From Heliocidaris erythrogramma (taxonomy: Eukaryota; Echinodermata; Echinoidea; Camarodonta; Echinometridae), in the NCBI GenBank assembly GCA_025617745.1, contig CM046855.1, positions 43,825,313 through 43,889,312 on the forward strand: DNA of 64,000 nt. Direction: 5' to 3'. Position 1 is the stretch's first letter, and each line of letters begins with the position of its first letter. The notes under the pieces were generated by a model. It worked only from the letters and a program-made list of their open reading frames with translations. It ran no database searches and was not told where the DNA came from. A program made the translations under genes and the position numbers. Positions 55,201 through 64,000 of the stretch are shown piece after piece.

Positions 55201-58200
55201 TGACTTTCTTACAAGTCTGATGTGGTGAGGCACTCTTGTCTGGCTTGAATCACAGGCTGAGAAGGTCATGGTGAGGAGATTATCCAACCCTCCCCCGGTT
55301 TGGTTTGGCAGAATAAAGCCAGAACTCCGGATGGGAATATAGGTGTCATCTATACCTCCACCACTATGTTAGAAGAGAATACATTTTTTTTGCAATGCTT
55401 GAGTAATGTCTCTATGGTTAAGATGAAGATGATGAGTGAATCCTCACTTCACCCTAGAGGGAATTCAAGTTTACTTAGTATAGTTTGGTATGTTCTGAAG
55501 TCTGTCAATGCCTTCTTGTATCTGTTCTTCATGATAACTCTGATTGACGGGTAATCCTCAACCTCATCCAAAGTAGCGGGTGTTGCTGCAAGAGGAATTC
55601 TGCTGAAAATATTCCGTACCTCTATCCAAAGGATGCTCTCTAACTTCTGATTCCTTATGGCATCCATTTATAGAAGTCCTTGTAGGGGGAAAGTGGAATA
55701 CATGTAGCTCTCACTCATGTCAACTGGGTGTGGACACTTTAATATGTACCTCACTTATCATTTCACAGATGACCGTGAACTCAATACCTGCACATTAATT
55801 CGCCTGTAAAAAGCTATTCTTTTTCAATAGTCAGAATGCGAATTGCATGTATTAGGCGTTCTTAGATTGGACAAACATTTTCGCCTGCCCAATCTAGCAA
55901 CACTTAATTCATCTGAATCTGAATTTTGACATTGATATATGTCACATGAGAACAAATGAATAGACAAATTTCACAACAGCCATATGTCATGCAAATGACT
56001 TCTTTATTTCTCAAAAGATCCTGTGCTGACCTGATCTTCAAATAACGTCACTTTCTAACAATCCTATACTATCTGCAGATCATAGCTATTATAACTGCCA
56101 CTGAGGCTAACTAATTCCTCAAATCTCAAACAGATCCTGCCGTACTCACCTGATCCCTGACTCTACCAAACAACCTTTCTAATAACTGCCACTGAGGCTA
56201 TTACCTGAATCTCGAATAGATCCTGTCCTGACCTGATCCCTGACTCTATCAAACAAAATTTCTAATAACTGCCACTGAGGCTATTACCTGAATCTCGAAT
56301 AGATCCTGTACTGACCTGATCCCTGACTCTATCAAACAAAGTTTCTAATAACTGCCACTGAGGTTAGCTATTACTCGAATCTCGAATAGATCCTGTACTG
56401 ACCTGATCCCTGACTCTATCAAAAAAAAATTCTAATAACTGCCACTGAGGCCAGCTATTACTCAGATCTCGAATAGATCCTGTACTGACTTGATCCCTGA
56501 CTCTATCAAACAACCTTTCTAATGACTGCCACTGAGGCTAACTTTTACACGAATCTCGAGGGAACAGATCCTGTACTGACCCGATCCCTGACTCTACCAA
56601 ACAACATTTTTACTCTGCCTATCTCTCTTGTTCACACATAAACATGAAATAAACACTACCAGAAATTAACATCTCATTCTTGAACCGCAGGAAAATAAAC
56701 TACACTTTAATAACCAAAACTTCGCTTATAAGCACTGATGCACTCGTTGTGAAACACGGTATTCATTATCGACGCAAATTATCCAAAGCTGTTCTTTAGA
56801 AGCTTCATAACTTTTCATTCTTTCAAACGCGTCAAATGTATACATCACCGCGTGAAGTTCTTTCTATCTCGCCAAGAGTGCATGTTTCTTCGATGAATTC
56901 AATGAAGCTTTAAGTCACCACGACAAGGACCTCACTGTCGACCTCGCCGAACGGAAGTCCACGTACCACGTTGAGATTAGGGTTGGGGGTGCATCCTGCC
57001 CCAGACTAAGTGCCATCGGTGGTGCTAGCTGATTCATATATTAAAGGGAGTGGCAAGTCGTAATCCATGGGCCTGACCAGTTGGCCTGACTCGGGGAAAT
57101 TCGGATACAATCAGGTCCAATCGTGCGCTACCGAAGGAATGTTATTGCCGGATTCCTCGCGCGATCGTTAACTCGAATCCCTCCATACGCAACCGACCAA
57201 TGAGATTCAAATACTGGAATAAAGAACGCGCGATCTTGTTTACTCAAATTTCGGTCAATGTGCGAACTTTTATTAGCTGCGCACGATAAATTGAAGTCGC
57301 TTTGAACTTTGACCCAGAGAAAGGAGCAGCCAACTGTAAAAGCGCCCATAGATTGCGACTTGTCGCTCCCTTTAAGATAAACTGCGGAAAATGCCCTGTC
57401 AGAGACAGGTTCTTTTTCTTCTTCTCTATTTTACAAACTGAAAATGAAATAAAAGCTGGTAAAATTGCCAAAATGAAATCAAACTGCGGAAAAAGCCTTG
57501 CCAAAGGCAGATCCTTCTTCTCTAGCTGGCTTGGTGTGTCTGCCTTTAGTACCATTTACTACATGCTCAGTACAAGGAGCATGGCCAAGCTTAATTTGCA
57601 TTTTTACACCTGAAAACAAAAGCCTATCCTGGGCTGAGTAAAATTAAGAATGTATTTTCAAAAGCTTTCAAAAATCTTCGGCTGAATAAAATCAGGCATG
57701 CATTTACCTGCAGCATTAAAGGCGCTATATAGACAAAGCCACTTTCACATTCTATACCTAAACTTTATAATTCACACCATAGACAATGGAAAATTAAACA
57801 TCATTCTCATTTCACTATTAACCGCCATTCACCATGTTCACCACCAATGACACCAACAAAAAAAATACAAAAATGGCCTATTCAACACAACAGTTTCACC
57901 ACGCCCACCCATCCCCCCCCCCATCCCAGTCAAAATGAACAGAATCCTGTTCATGTGTTTATAGTGTTATGTTACAAGCCCCCTCCAACTCCAGTTCCCT
58001 CACTCCTACATTTTATGATGTTATTTTAATCCTTCGTCATAATAGACCAATTGTTCACAATCTCCGTTTTTAAGCCTCCTTTGTCCTTCAACTTCTTGAT
58101 TAATGTATACTTTGTAAGGTACCAGCAGAATTCAGCCCCCTCTTCTTGTGAACTCCACATTTGGTTCACATGATAGACTGTATCCCACTATACCTCTTGA

Positions 58201-58773
58201 GATATAAATGGAGCACCCCAGCTAGTTAAGAGAAGGGGAGTCAGGATTGACCATCACAGAGAGCAGACATGCTCAACTCCTGCTAGACATACCTCCAAGA
58301 TGATATATATTGTATGCTGCTGATTATATATAATCTCTGACTGTAATAAACTATATGTACAACTGCACTTCAATATACCTCTCATCGACTTGTCATTGTT
58401 ACCGTATGGACTAACATCACAAACACAATGCCCGCAACACGACAGTAGAATGTCTATTAATCATGTGCAGTTTAGCATTTGCCGCAAATCGTGATTTCTT
58501 TATAAACAATGAATGAATGAATTAGGTATTTTATCTCACCGACATTTAGTATGTTTAGCATAAAATACAAAATAAAAGGTAAAACGGATTTATAGAACAC
58601 CACCCAATGTCTTTTTCTCTATAAAAAATCTCTTAACCCGTGTTGGCTCTTTCAGAACCCGACAGAGAGCTCATCGTAGAAGTTATGCAGGATATTAGCC
58701 TCAGATCATGCATTACGTTTACCGAAACCACCACCACCGACCAGCCTCACCTTCGTTTCATTAAAGGAGGAGG
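43203..58773 (+). CDS. Astacin-family (M12A) metalloprotease, 5' part, 3 exons (gene-level entry)
   Basis: Astacins are secreted zinc endopeptidases kept inactive by a propeptide whose aspartate in an FxGD motif binds the zinc. The three exons encode a signal peptide, a propeptide with YPGD in place of FxGD, a dibasic stretch (NKRKALDP) suited to propeptide removal, and the start of the catalytic domain (PQWENAIVPYLI and EVMQDISLRSCITF, the first conserved cysteine). Phases agree (0, then 1, then 2). The HExxHxxGxxH zinc site, the Met-turn and any EGF or CUB domains must lie beyond position 64000. I saw no matching exon after 58773. Sea urchin astacins of this kind include embryo proteases (BP10, SPAN), but orthology cannot be told here. 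Introns are 7.8 and 7.3 kb and packed with repeats. Confidence 0.9.
43438..43506. repeat. GAA microsatellite
   Basis: Almost pure gaa run in astacin intron 1. The Glu-, Lys- and Phe-rich frames over it are artefacts. Confidence 0.95.
43796..44120 (+). mobile_element. SINE with ATT tail
   Basis: tRNA-like head (gcccgtgtggggcctggtgg, then cctcacgtggtagagctc), body with cgtcattggacggtgtgtgc, and a 3' end gctttataaattttcacc followed by att repeats. Plus orientation, in astacin intron 1. Confidence 0.75.
44380..44406. repeat. GT microsatellite
   Basis: Run of gtgtgt in astacin intron 1. Confidence 0.95.
44420..46430. other. No gene seen (astacin intron 1)
   Basis: AT-rich non-coding sequence with a gtat microsatellite at 45915-45935 and aaacaaa repeats at about 46075. 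Confidence 0.55.
46441..46970. mobile_element. Foldback arm 1: ggtctaat words
   Basis: About 30 degenerate units with a period near 16 bp (ttggtctaataaccag, ttgatctaattaccat, tcgtctaatgtc). The ends have attggtagg / cctaccaac. The inverted partner array is at 48010-48480. Confidence 0.88.
47300..47332. repeat. AT microsatellite
   Basis: atatatatat run between the two ggtctaat arms. Confidence 0.9.
48010..48482. mobile_element. Foldback arm 2: attagacc words (inverse of arm 1)
   Basis: Units such as attagaccaaatggtcatta and gtagaccaagcgac are the reverse complement of the words at 46441-46970. The outer end gattagaccaagtgg...gaccaagc mirrors gcttgggct...cacttggtctaat. Confidence 0.88.
48490..49560 (-). 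mobile_element. Decayed LINE, interrupted by the foldback arm
   Basis: Minus-strand frames with stops: LGQLNEYCKQ.KLEINHSKTQIMVM near 49445-49360 and FNYLGIVVCSNGCFSK near 49290-49245 (RT thumb side), then NKLRTYQNFKTSIKEEKYFN followed by ILTDRNIRQNICKLCISSHN near 48590-48500 (LINE C-terminal part). The order fits one element running right to left, ending where the attagacc array begins. Confidence 0.72.
49570..50880. other. No gene seen (astacin intron 1)
   Basis: AT-rich sequence with a poly-C run near 50498. No exon-like or repeat structure recognised. Confidence 0.5.
50900..51090 (+). repeat. Pyrimidine-rich tract before astacin exon 2
   Basis: About 190 bp of ctctcc/ttcctc sequence leading into the ttttcag acceptor. 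It may act as an extended polypyrimidine tract. The open frames over it are compositional. Confidence 0.75.
51099..51336 (+). CDS. Astacin exon 2: propeptide and mature N terminus
   Basis: 238 nt from ttttcag to TCAG|gtagat. It contains MDALMYPGDPIMLMAESNPN (aspartate-switch YPGD), a helical ILTPEQKRLIAELSEGTG, the basic NKRK cleavage region and FPQWENAIVPYLITPES. A pyrimidine-rich tract of about 190 bp precedes the acceptor. Confidence 0.92.
51600..52560. repeat. Degenerate tandem array of about 350 bp with gttaccatggtaac palindromes
   Basis: Repeated blocks contain agctaggaccctcagctatc, gtgaccactagg and gttaccatggtaac at 51643, 51996 and 52343 (spacing 353 and 347 bp). A weaker block is near 52530 and an isolated one at 54335. 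Lies in astacin intron 2. Confidence 0.75.
51643..51656. promoter_or_regulatory. X-box-like palindrome, array unit 1
   Basis: gttaccatggtaac, resembling the RFX consensus. Repeated at 51996-52009, and imperfectly at 52343-52356. Confidence 0.35.
53293..53923 (-). pseudogene. THAP-domain protein gene, broken by a frameshift and two hairpin insertions
   Basis: THAP domains are C2-CH zinc fingers that bind DNA, found in cellular regulators and P-element-type transposases. Read from ATG 53923: MPNRCIVAGCSKTTKDGVSL, then HQFPKDENLRKLWVAN, holding the first two cysteines, the FP and the invariant W. Near 53781-53795 the frame shifts by one base and continues WSAICSDHFAEDDFED with the last Cys and His, then SWLKDSAFPSQ (the AVP-box region). 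After LQQLHP a stop arises inside a hairpin insertion (53536-53605). A second hairpin (53496-53528) follows. Leaving out both hairpins and one 7-bp repeat each, the frame would stay open for about 60 more codons to 53293. CpG-rich promoter-like DNA lies upstream at 53990-54160. Antisense in astacin intron 2. Confidence 0.75.
53489..53612. repeat. Two adjacent hairpin insertions with three copies of gggtgaa
   Basis: gggtgaa lies at 53489-53495, 53529-53535 and 53606-53612. Between them are a 33-bp hairpin (gtaactcc...ggagttac) and a 70-bp hairpin (gtagaccgaaaat...attttcggtctac, 26 of 28 stem positions paired). The two hairpins differ in sequence. The direct repeats look like target-site duplications. 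Confidence 0.85.
54420..56020. other. No gene recognised (astacin intron 2)
   Basis: Less AT-biased sequence with scattered short frames (for example minus strand 55449-55667, SILWIEVRNIFSRIPLAATP). It may include an old retroelement, but I could not identify any conserved motif. Confidence 0.4.
56030..56615. repeat. Minisatellite of about 85-90 bp, six copies
   Basis: Each unit has taactgccactgaggcta, gaatctcgaatagatcctg and ctgacctgatccctgactct. Confidence 0.92.
56620..58640. other. No gene recognised (astacin intron 2)
   Basis: Contains a locally repeated aaactgcggaaaa...gccttgcc block (57375 and 57485), a poly-C run at 57906 and AT-rich sequence with an aataaa-rich stretch near 58340. 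No exon found before 58656. Confidence 0.45.
58656..58773 (+). CDS. Astacin exon 3: N-terminal catalytic subdomain
   Basis: 118 nt from ctttcag to GGAGG|gtaaga. PDRELIVEVMQDISLRSCIT then FTETTTTDQPHLRFIKGGG matches the family pattern of a helix (xxAMxxIexxTCIxF) followed by ...d.i.f..G.GC. It ends in phase 2 just before the expected G-C-x-S-x-V-G-R block. Confidence 0.92.
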
Positions 58774-58879
58774 GTAAGATAATTATAATACTCATACTTT
58801 TCAGCCCAAAGGGTGTACATGTAATATGGATTATTGTGACAATTTATTGGCTCATGACGTTCGTATGGCAAGCCTTATT

Positions 58880-59520
58880 ACTATTTAAAGTGATTTCTTG
58901 ATATCACGAATTCGAATTTTTGATATCACAAATTCCCATTGGTTTATTACATAAACCCAATTTTTGATATCAAATCGAATTTGTGATATCACAAATTCCC
59001 ATTGGTTTATCACATAAACCCAATTTTTTTAAATATCAAGAAATCGAATTTGTGATATCACAAATTCCAATAGAGTACCGAAGTGATGACGTCACAAAAA
59101 GCTATTTTTTTCATTTTGACATTTTTTATACCATATCTCAAAGGAACATGGTGAAAAACATCCAGATCCCAAATTTCATGGCAATTGGCTCATTGGGGCC
59201 CGAGATATGGCCGCATGAATACCTCCTTAGCCCCATTGAAGTCAGTGTTAAATTGGCCTGGTTCTAAACTGTTAAGAACCAGGCAAATTTACACTGACTT
59301 CAATGGGGCTAATTAGATATTCATATAACCATAACTTGGGCCACCATGAACTGTTCATGTCAAATTTGATGTGTGAACGTTTTTCCATCATGCTCTACCT
59401 AAATATGGTCAAAAAAATACTGAAATACAAAAATCAAAATTTGATGACCCCACACTTCGGTACTCTATTGGTGATATCACTAATTCAATTTCGTGATATC
59501 ACTAATTCCAATTTGTGATC
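58880..59520. mobile_element. 640-bp palindromic element built of gatatcac words
   Basis: The outer arms consist of tgatatcacaaattcccatt units (58885-59075) and inverse units (59465-59520). Next inward, caatagagtaccgaagtg (59070) mirrors cacttcggtactctattgg (59453). At the centre, ccccattgaagtcagtgt and acactgacttcaatgggg flank ggttctaaactgttaagaacc near 59270. Confidence 0.88.
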
Positions 59521-59569
59521 ACAAAATGGCAAAGGAATTCTAGCACTCATGCTGTGAAAAAAATCACTT

Positions 59570-59812
59570 TGATTTCGAGCATTAGTTTTGTGCAGAAATT
59601 CAGCTTGGTATTCGAGCGTTAGTTTTGTGCTCGAATTCACTTGGTATTCGAGCTTTAGTTTAGTGCAGAAATTCGGCAGTGTATTCGAGCGTTAATAGTG
59701 CTCGAACACACTTGGTATTCGAGCTTTAGTTTAGTGCAGAAATTCAGCTGTGTATTCGAGCGTTAGTTTAGTGCTCGAATTCACTTGGTATTCGAGCTTT
59801 AGTTTAGTATAA
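59570..59812. repeat. 36-bp tandem units in a 72-bp higher-order repeat
   Basis: attcgagcgttagttttgtg and attcgagctttagtttagtg units alternate, about six copies. Confidence 0.9.
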
Positions 59813-59899
59813 GTTTGAATAAAAATAGCAACAGAGTTTTCGCATCCATATCCTTCACTTGAAACGATTTAAAAATAATTTTTGAAATTTTAGAATAAG

Positions 59900-60560
59900 C
59901 ACGGGCGTAGCCAGGATTTTTCAATGGGGGGGGGGGGGGGGGGGGGAGCCAGACCTGAATGATCCCACCGCATAGCCAGGATTTCATTTTAGGGGGGCGG
60001 TTGTGGGGCACGCGAAGAATGCAAAATTGGTGATGAGTTCGACGCCCTGCCTGCTTTTCAGTTATTTGGACGTAATACTGCACTGTATGTAACAGGGGTG
60101 GGTGCAGGGAGGGGGAGTTTGCCCGCTCCCGCGCGTAGCGCAAAAGCTCTTGTTTTACAGCAAATCTGAGAGAAAGATAACGCCTCGTAGGCGGAAAGTT
60201 AGTTCGACGCCCTGGCTGTTTTCCACTTATTTGGAATTTTGGACGCAATACTGCACTGTATGTAACAGGGCTGGGTGCAGGAAGGGGGAGTTTCCCCCTT
60301 CCCACGCGAAGCGCGAAAGCTCTTACGTTTTACAGCAAATCTGAGAGAAAGATAACGGCTCGTAGCACTTTATTGTCAAGCAGAAAGTTAGTTCGACGCC
60401 CTGCGTGCTTTTCAGTTATTTGTATGTATCTGTATGTAACAGGGGTGGGTGCAGGGAGGGGGGGGGGGGGTCCCCTTCCCGCGCGAAGCGCGAAAGCTCT
60501 GACGTTTTAGCAAATTTGAGGGAAAGATAACGGATTGTAGCAAACAATTATTTGGACGCA
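59900..60560. repeat. Poly-G element with three repeats of about 185 bp
   Basis: Starts gggcgtagccaggattt and a G run, then three copies with gttcgacgccctg, ctgtatgtaacaggg and gcgcgaagcgcgaaagctc. The 168-codon minus frame over it is not a known protein. Confidence 0.75.
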
Positions 60561-60587
60561 ACATTTCATATGCGAGGGAGCGAAGCC

Positions 60588-61620
60588 AGTGGCGTATCTA
60601 GAGATTATGGCGCCCGGGGCAAACAATGAATTTAGGCGCCCCCCCCCCCCCCCCGAGTGCCCAAACTTATCTACGTTATTGTACAAGCGAGGGAGCAAAG
60701 CGATTTTTGTGGGGGGTTCAACATTGGAAAAAGTGGACCTTTCTGAGGGAGCGAAGCGACCGAGTAGGGGTGTCGGGTCAGGGGGTGTGCCCCTACAAGG
60801 GTATGGGCATGAGCGTCGTCAGAATTATTTGACAGGGGGTGGGTCAAATGTGAAGCCCGAACATATACTACCACTGTGTAGGATTCCAAATACTGCGAGC
60901 GAGCAAAGCGATCGAGAGAAAAATAAAAATGTACTTTTAAATGGCAAAATTTTATTTCATTAAGTCACCAAAAGGTAAAATGTAAAGCTATATCTCCGGT
61001 CATCAGCTGCCATATGCAGGAATGATTCATATTAATAAAGTTTTTAGGAAGTGAAGCGAATGGGGGGGATTTTACTTTTGTTCTTTTATAGAAAGATAAC
61101 CTTAATATCTGGGCGCCATGGCGAGAGGGCAGTGACGTGCCGAAAATTGTCATAACATTGAATATTTATGGACCTCGCTGCATAAAACATCGAGCGAGCG
61201 AAGCGAGCGAGGGAAAATGCACTTTACTTTGCTGTTGCGTATTTCAATGTAGAAAGTGGACCTAACAAGTATTCGAGTGCCATGGCGGTAGGGCCTGAAT
61301 ATTGCCTGAATATTGCAATAACATCCTTTGGAAATATTCATGGATCTCATTTCTAAGATTTGCGAGCGAGCGAAGAAAAATTCACTTTAATTTGTTGTTG
61401 CTCATTTTAATATAGAAAGTAAGGTAACCGTAACTTCTGGGCGCCATGGCGATAAGGCAGTGACGTGCCTGAAAATTGCCATAACATTGAATATTCATGG
61501 ACATACATGTATTACAATAACATACTATGGAAATATTCTCGCTGCCTGAAACTATCTCGTTTCAGAGTTTTGTGAATGAGCGAAGCGAGCGACGGAAAAT
61601 GCACTTTACTATCTCCCAAA
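60588..61620. repeat. gcgaagcgagcgag repeat region, units of about 190 bp
   Basis: Begins cagtggcgtatctagag and a C run. gcgagcgaagcgagcgag followed by gaaaatgcactttac recurs at about 61190, 61370 and 61575, and shorter gggagcgaag words at 60575, 60690 and 60745. Confidence 0.75.
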
Positions 61621-61866
61621 TGTTTTCAAAACACCCCAAGTGTTATATTGGGGCACCTTGTTATTTCTGATTATAGTTTCTAAGAAGTCGATGTTTTATA
61701 AAATACTCTCATGGCACTCCATTTGAACAGGCTGTATTATAGAGGGCCATAATTTACGGGCCTGAATGACTAGACCGGGTCCGCCAGGAGTACTCCATGC
61801 AACTAGAGAGCGGGAAAAATTTCCATTTTAAAGTGAACAGACACAATACGGCGAAAGTTGCTCACC

Positions 61867-62195
61867 TTAGTTCTCAGTCTGACTTCCGACAGTGGTCTCC
61901 AGCGGCTTAATTGTTGGTGTTTTTTTTAAATACTTGATGCTCTGTATTGTGGGCAAGACATCCTTCTTCTACCTAGCCTTGCATTTTGGGCCAGCTACAT
62001 CTCCAAAGTCAATCTTGCAGTGACGTTCGAAGGCTGATTTTTCGAAATGGTCGCTACAAATTCGTGCATGCTTGCTGTGTGTTGCTGCTGTGAAATCTTC
62101 GCCGAATTTTCACAAACTTCACCCACAAATTCCGTTGCTTATTGAGCTTTGGAAATGTGAAGAAACTGATGTTGGGGTTCTTCAAAGTATTGTAA
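61867..62195 (-). pseudogene. Decayed second THAP domain
   Basis: Reads NISFFTFPKLNKQRNLWVKF, then in another frame KHARICSDHFEKSAFERH and, past an in-frame stop, KKDVLPTIQSIK, matching the FP, W, C..H and AVPTI positions of THAP domains. The first cysteine pair is missing because the left side is cut by a poly-C run (62197-62215). One frameshift and one stop are visible. Ends at TAA 61867. Confidence 0.7.
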
Positions 62196-62264
62196 CCCCC
62201 CCCCCCCCCCCCCCCCACAACGCAATTTTGTGGCATTTTGCCACAAAACGTAGAAAATTCGGGG

Positions 62265-62555
62265 TCATCCCTATAGCTAGAAGGTCCGATAGTTAGCGGG
62301 TCCGATAGACCGACACCCAATAGATAGAAGGTTCGATAGACCGAATGTACGAGAGGGTTCAGTAGACAGAAGGTTCTATAGACCGAATCGGCAGGAGGGT
62401 CCAATAGTCCGAAGGTTCTATAGATCGAATGACCAACAGGTCCGATAGTCAGAAGGTCCGATAGATAGAAGGTTCTATAGACCGAATCGGCAAAGGGTCC
62501 AATAGTCCGAAGGTTCAGTAGGGCTCCGATAGTTAGAAGGTCCGATAGACAGACA
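62265..62555. repeat. ggtccgatag word array
   Basis: Degenerate units gaaggtccgatagt, gaaggttctatagaccgaat and ggagggtccaatagtccg, in direct orientation. No inverted partner arm seen in the window. Confidence 0.88.
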
Positions 62556-62882
62556 ATAAATACGTAAAAAGGGTAAAATAGTGGATAAAATGATAAGTGG
62601 GCAAAATAAGTGGTTAAAATAAGTGGGGGCGTTCCAACCAAAGAAAAGGAAAAAAGGAAGAGGTTGAAAAGGAAAGATGAAAAGAAAAGATAGGAAAAGA
62701 AGAGTCAAAGAAAAGAAGAAATCAGAAAAGAAAGAGAAGAAGCTCACTAGCATTATTAGGGTTATTTACCGATGCCCATTATATTTTCATTATTGATATT
62801 AGTTATTCATTATAATCGCCATATTAATGTATATAAACCAATGGCAAATATATTAATAAGTCATATTCTTATGGAAGTTATT

Positions 62883-63045
62883 CAAGGCCGTACGCAGCGG
62901 GGGGGGGGGGGGGGGCAGTTGCCCCCCAGAAATTTCAAAATCATACTTTTTTTAAATCGGGTTTTAGACTTTTAAATGACCAATAATAAAAAGCGATCAT
63001 CTTGCCCCCCCCCCAGGAAAAAATTTCTGCGTACGGCCTTGAAGT
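62883..63045. mobile_element. 162-bp MITE with aaggccgtacgcag ends and G/C runs
   Basis: Inverted ends aaggccgtacgcag and ctgcgtacggcctt, each followed inward by a poly-G or poly-C run and gaaattt. Confidence 0.88.
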
Positions 63046-64000
63046 TATTTGGTTTGCATCTTGAATCTAGTTATGCTATTTTTCTACTCAAAGAATGTTA
63101 GCAACATTACGGAAAGGAATCGAGCGGCAAGTTGACCTAAAGGGGCTAAAGAGATGAATTTTCAGAAATAATGGCCCATGACCAATAGTCTCTTCCCAAT
63201 ACAACGGAAGATGCCGATAACATGTTACACAGATTATGAGAACGGTATAACAATACGCTAGAACCTATTCTCAGGAAACAAAATTCTTCTTTTTTTTTCT
63301 CTCTCTCTTGTTCGCTCGCTTTGCTCGCTCATACAATCAAGAAAATAGGCCTGATTGTTTCTTGCAGCAAGCACCTCTTACGTCCTGCAGAAACAAGAAG
63401 CCCGAACATCATAATATTCGGGCAGTGAGGTATCCGACTATTCTCGAATTCCCCCCACCCCCCCCCCCAAAAAAAATGGTATAATTTACCCGACAGAGTC
63501 CACAGACTAAAATTTGCCACAATGTAGTATTATTGGTGTAGTCGGTGAACATAAAAAAAAAGTATAACAGCTGACATCATAGCTTGTAGGAAAATATCAC
63601 CTAACAACCCTCAAAAAAAATTGAAACGCCCCCCTCCCAAGAAGGTGGTAGGGCCTAATTGAAACTATTTCATTTTTATCGGTCAGAATCTTTTGTTGTC
63701 AGAATCTTATCTTTTGTTACTTTGAATGAAAATTCAACTATAAAGTGTGCACCCCCATAAGATTTCTTTGTTTAAAAAATAACACTTGTGTTAGAAGGGG
63801 ACGCCCTTTCCTCAGCTTGCTCCTTTAGAAAAAATGATTCGGGCATGATGGGCCTCGGGGCTTAAGTGTGCACCATATAATTAGATTTCCATGTTTAAAA
63901 AAATGGTCAGCGTTCCCCATTGCCAATAGGCCTACATCAGTTTAGTGACAAAATTAACCGGGAGGGGGGGGGGGGGGGGGGCTGAGCTGCATGGATGGAC
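63046..64000. other. No gene seen at right end
   Basis: AT-rich intron-like sequence with poly-C (63448), poly-G (63963) and an inverse gcgagcgaa word (ttcgctcgctttgctcgctc, 63311). No further astacin exon recognised. Confidence 0.5.

Noticed and set aside
59799-60305. 168-codon minus-strand open frame
   Set aside because: It crosses a poly-G run and three 185-bp repeats; no protein family signal.
62054-62641. 195-codon minus-strand open frame
   Set aside because: Composite of a ggtccgatag array, a poly-C run and a THAP relic; only the last part is protein-like.

Overview
The window is animal nuclear DNA. It is AT-rich, has GT-AG introns, and is crowded with interspersed repeats, microsatellites and long G or C homopolymers. 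No bacterial operons, rRNA or CRISPR arrays are visible. The repeat style (tRNA-headed SINEs with ATT tails, many small inverted-repeat elements, foldback elements with periodic arms, frequent acatgta words) together with an astacin protease and THAP-domain sequences suggests a marine deuterostome, most likely an echinoderm such as a sea urchin. The species is an inference and was not checked by any search.

Left part, 1-24.7 kb, minus strand. A Nup133 nucleoporin gene is spread over nineteen small exons that I reconstructed by translating between splice sites. All exon phases agree, and the joined protein follows vertebrate Nup133 from the beta-propeller into the alpha-solenoid. The 3' part of the gene lies left of position 1. 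Its introns hold MITE-like elements, a GA tract, an 18-bp tandem array, an element with arrays of AGGTCA half-sites, and a decayed duplicate of exon 11. A LINE with an intact YADD reverse transcriptase motif (24.69-26.6 kb) abuts exon 1 and replaces its expected acceptor region.

Middle, 27-43 kb. This part is mostly repeats. There are pieces of a possible broken coiled-coil gene (27.4-29.5 kb, plus), a 1.4-kb foldback element with nearly identical 365-bp arms (31.9-33.3 kb), a near-identical 2.43-kb tandem duplication (33.4-38.3 kb) inside a TTCCGAAGG-rich repeat, further inverted-repeat elements, a LINE relic, and a GC-rich foldback at 41.7-42.6 kb that shares terminal bases with the 31.9-kb one.

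Right part, 43-64 kb. The first three coding exons of an astacin metalloprotease lie on the plus strand (signal peptide at 43.2 kb, propeptide and mature N terminus at 51.1 kb, early catalytic domain at 58.7 kb). The zinc-binding exon is outside the window. The introns contain a SINE, a foldback pair built of GGTCTAAT words (46.4-48.5 kb) flanking a LINE relic, a tandem array carrying RFX X-box-like palindromes, and an antisense THAP-domain gene that is broken by a frameshift and by two unrelated hairpin insertions sharing the same 7-bp direct repeat. A second decayed THAP domain lies at 61.9-62.2 kb. The last 5 kb is repeat-rich with no further exon seen.

The most unusual theme is the number of foldback or hairpin-shaped elements whose arms are built from degenerate short words, a different word in each element.
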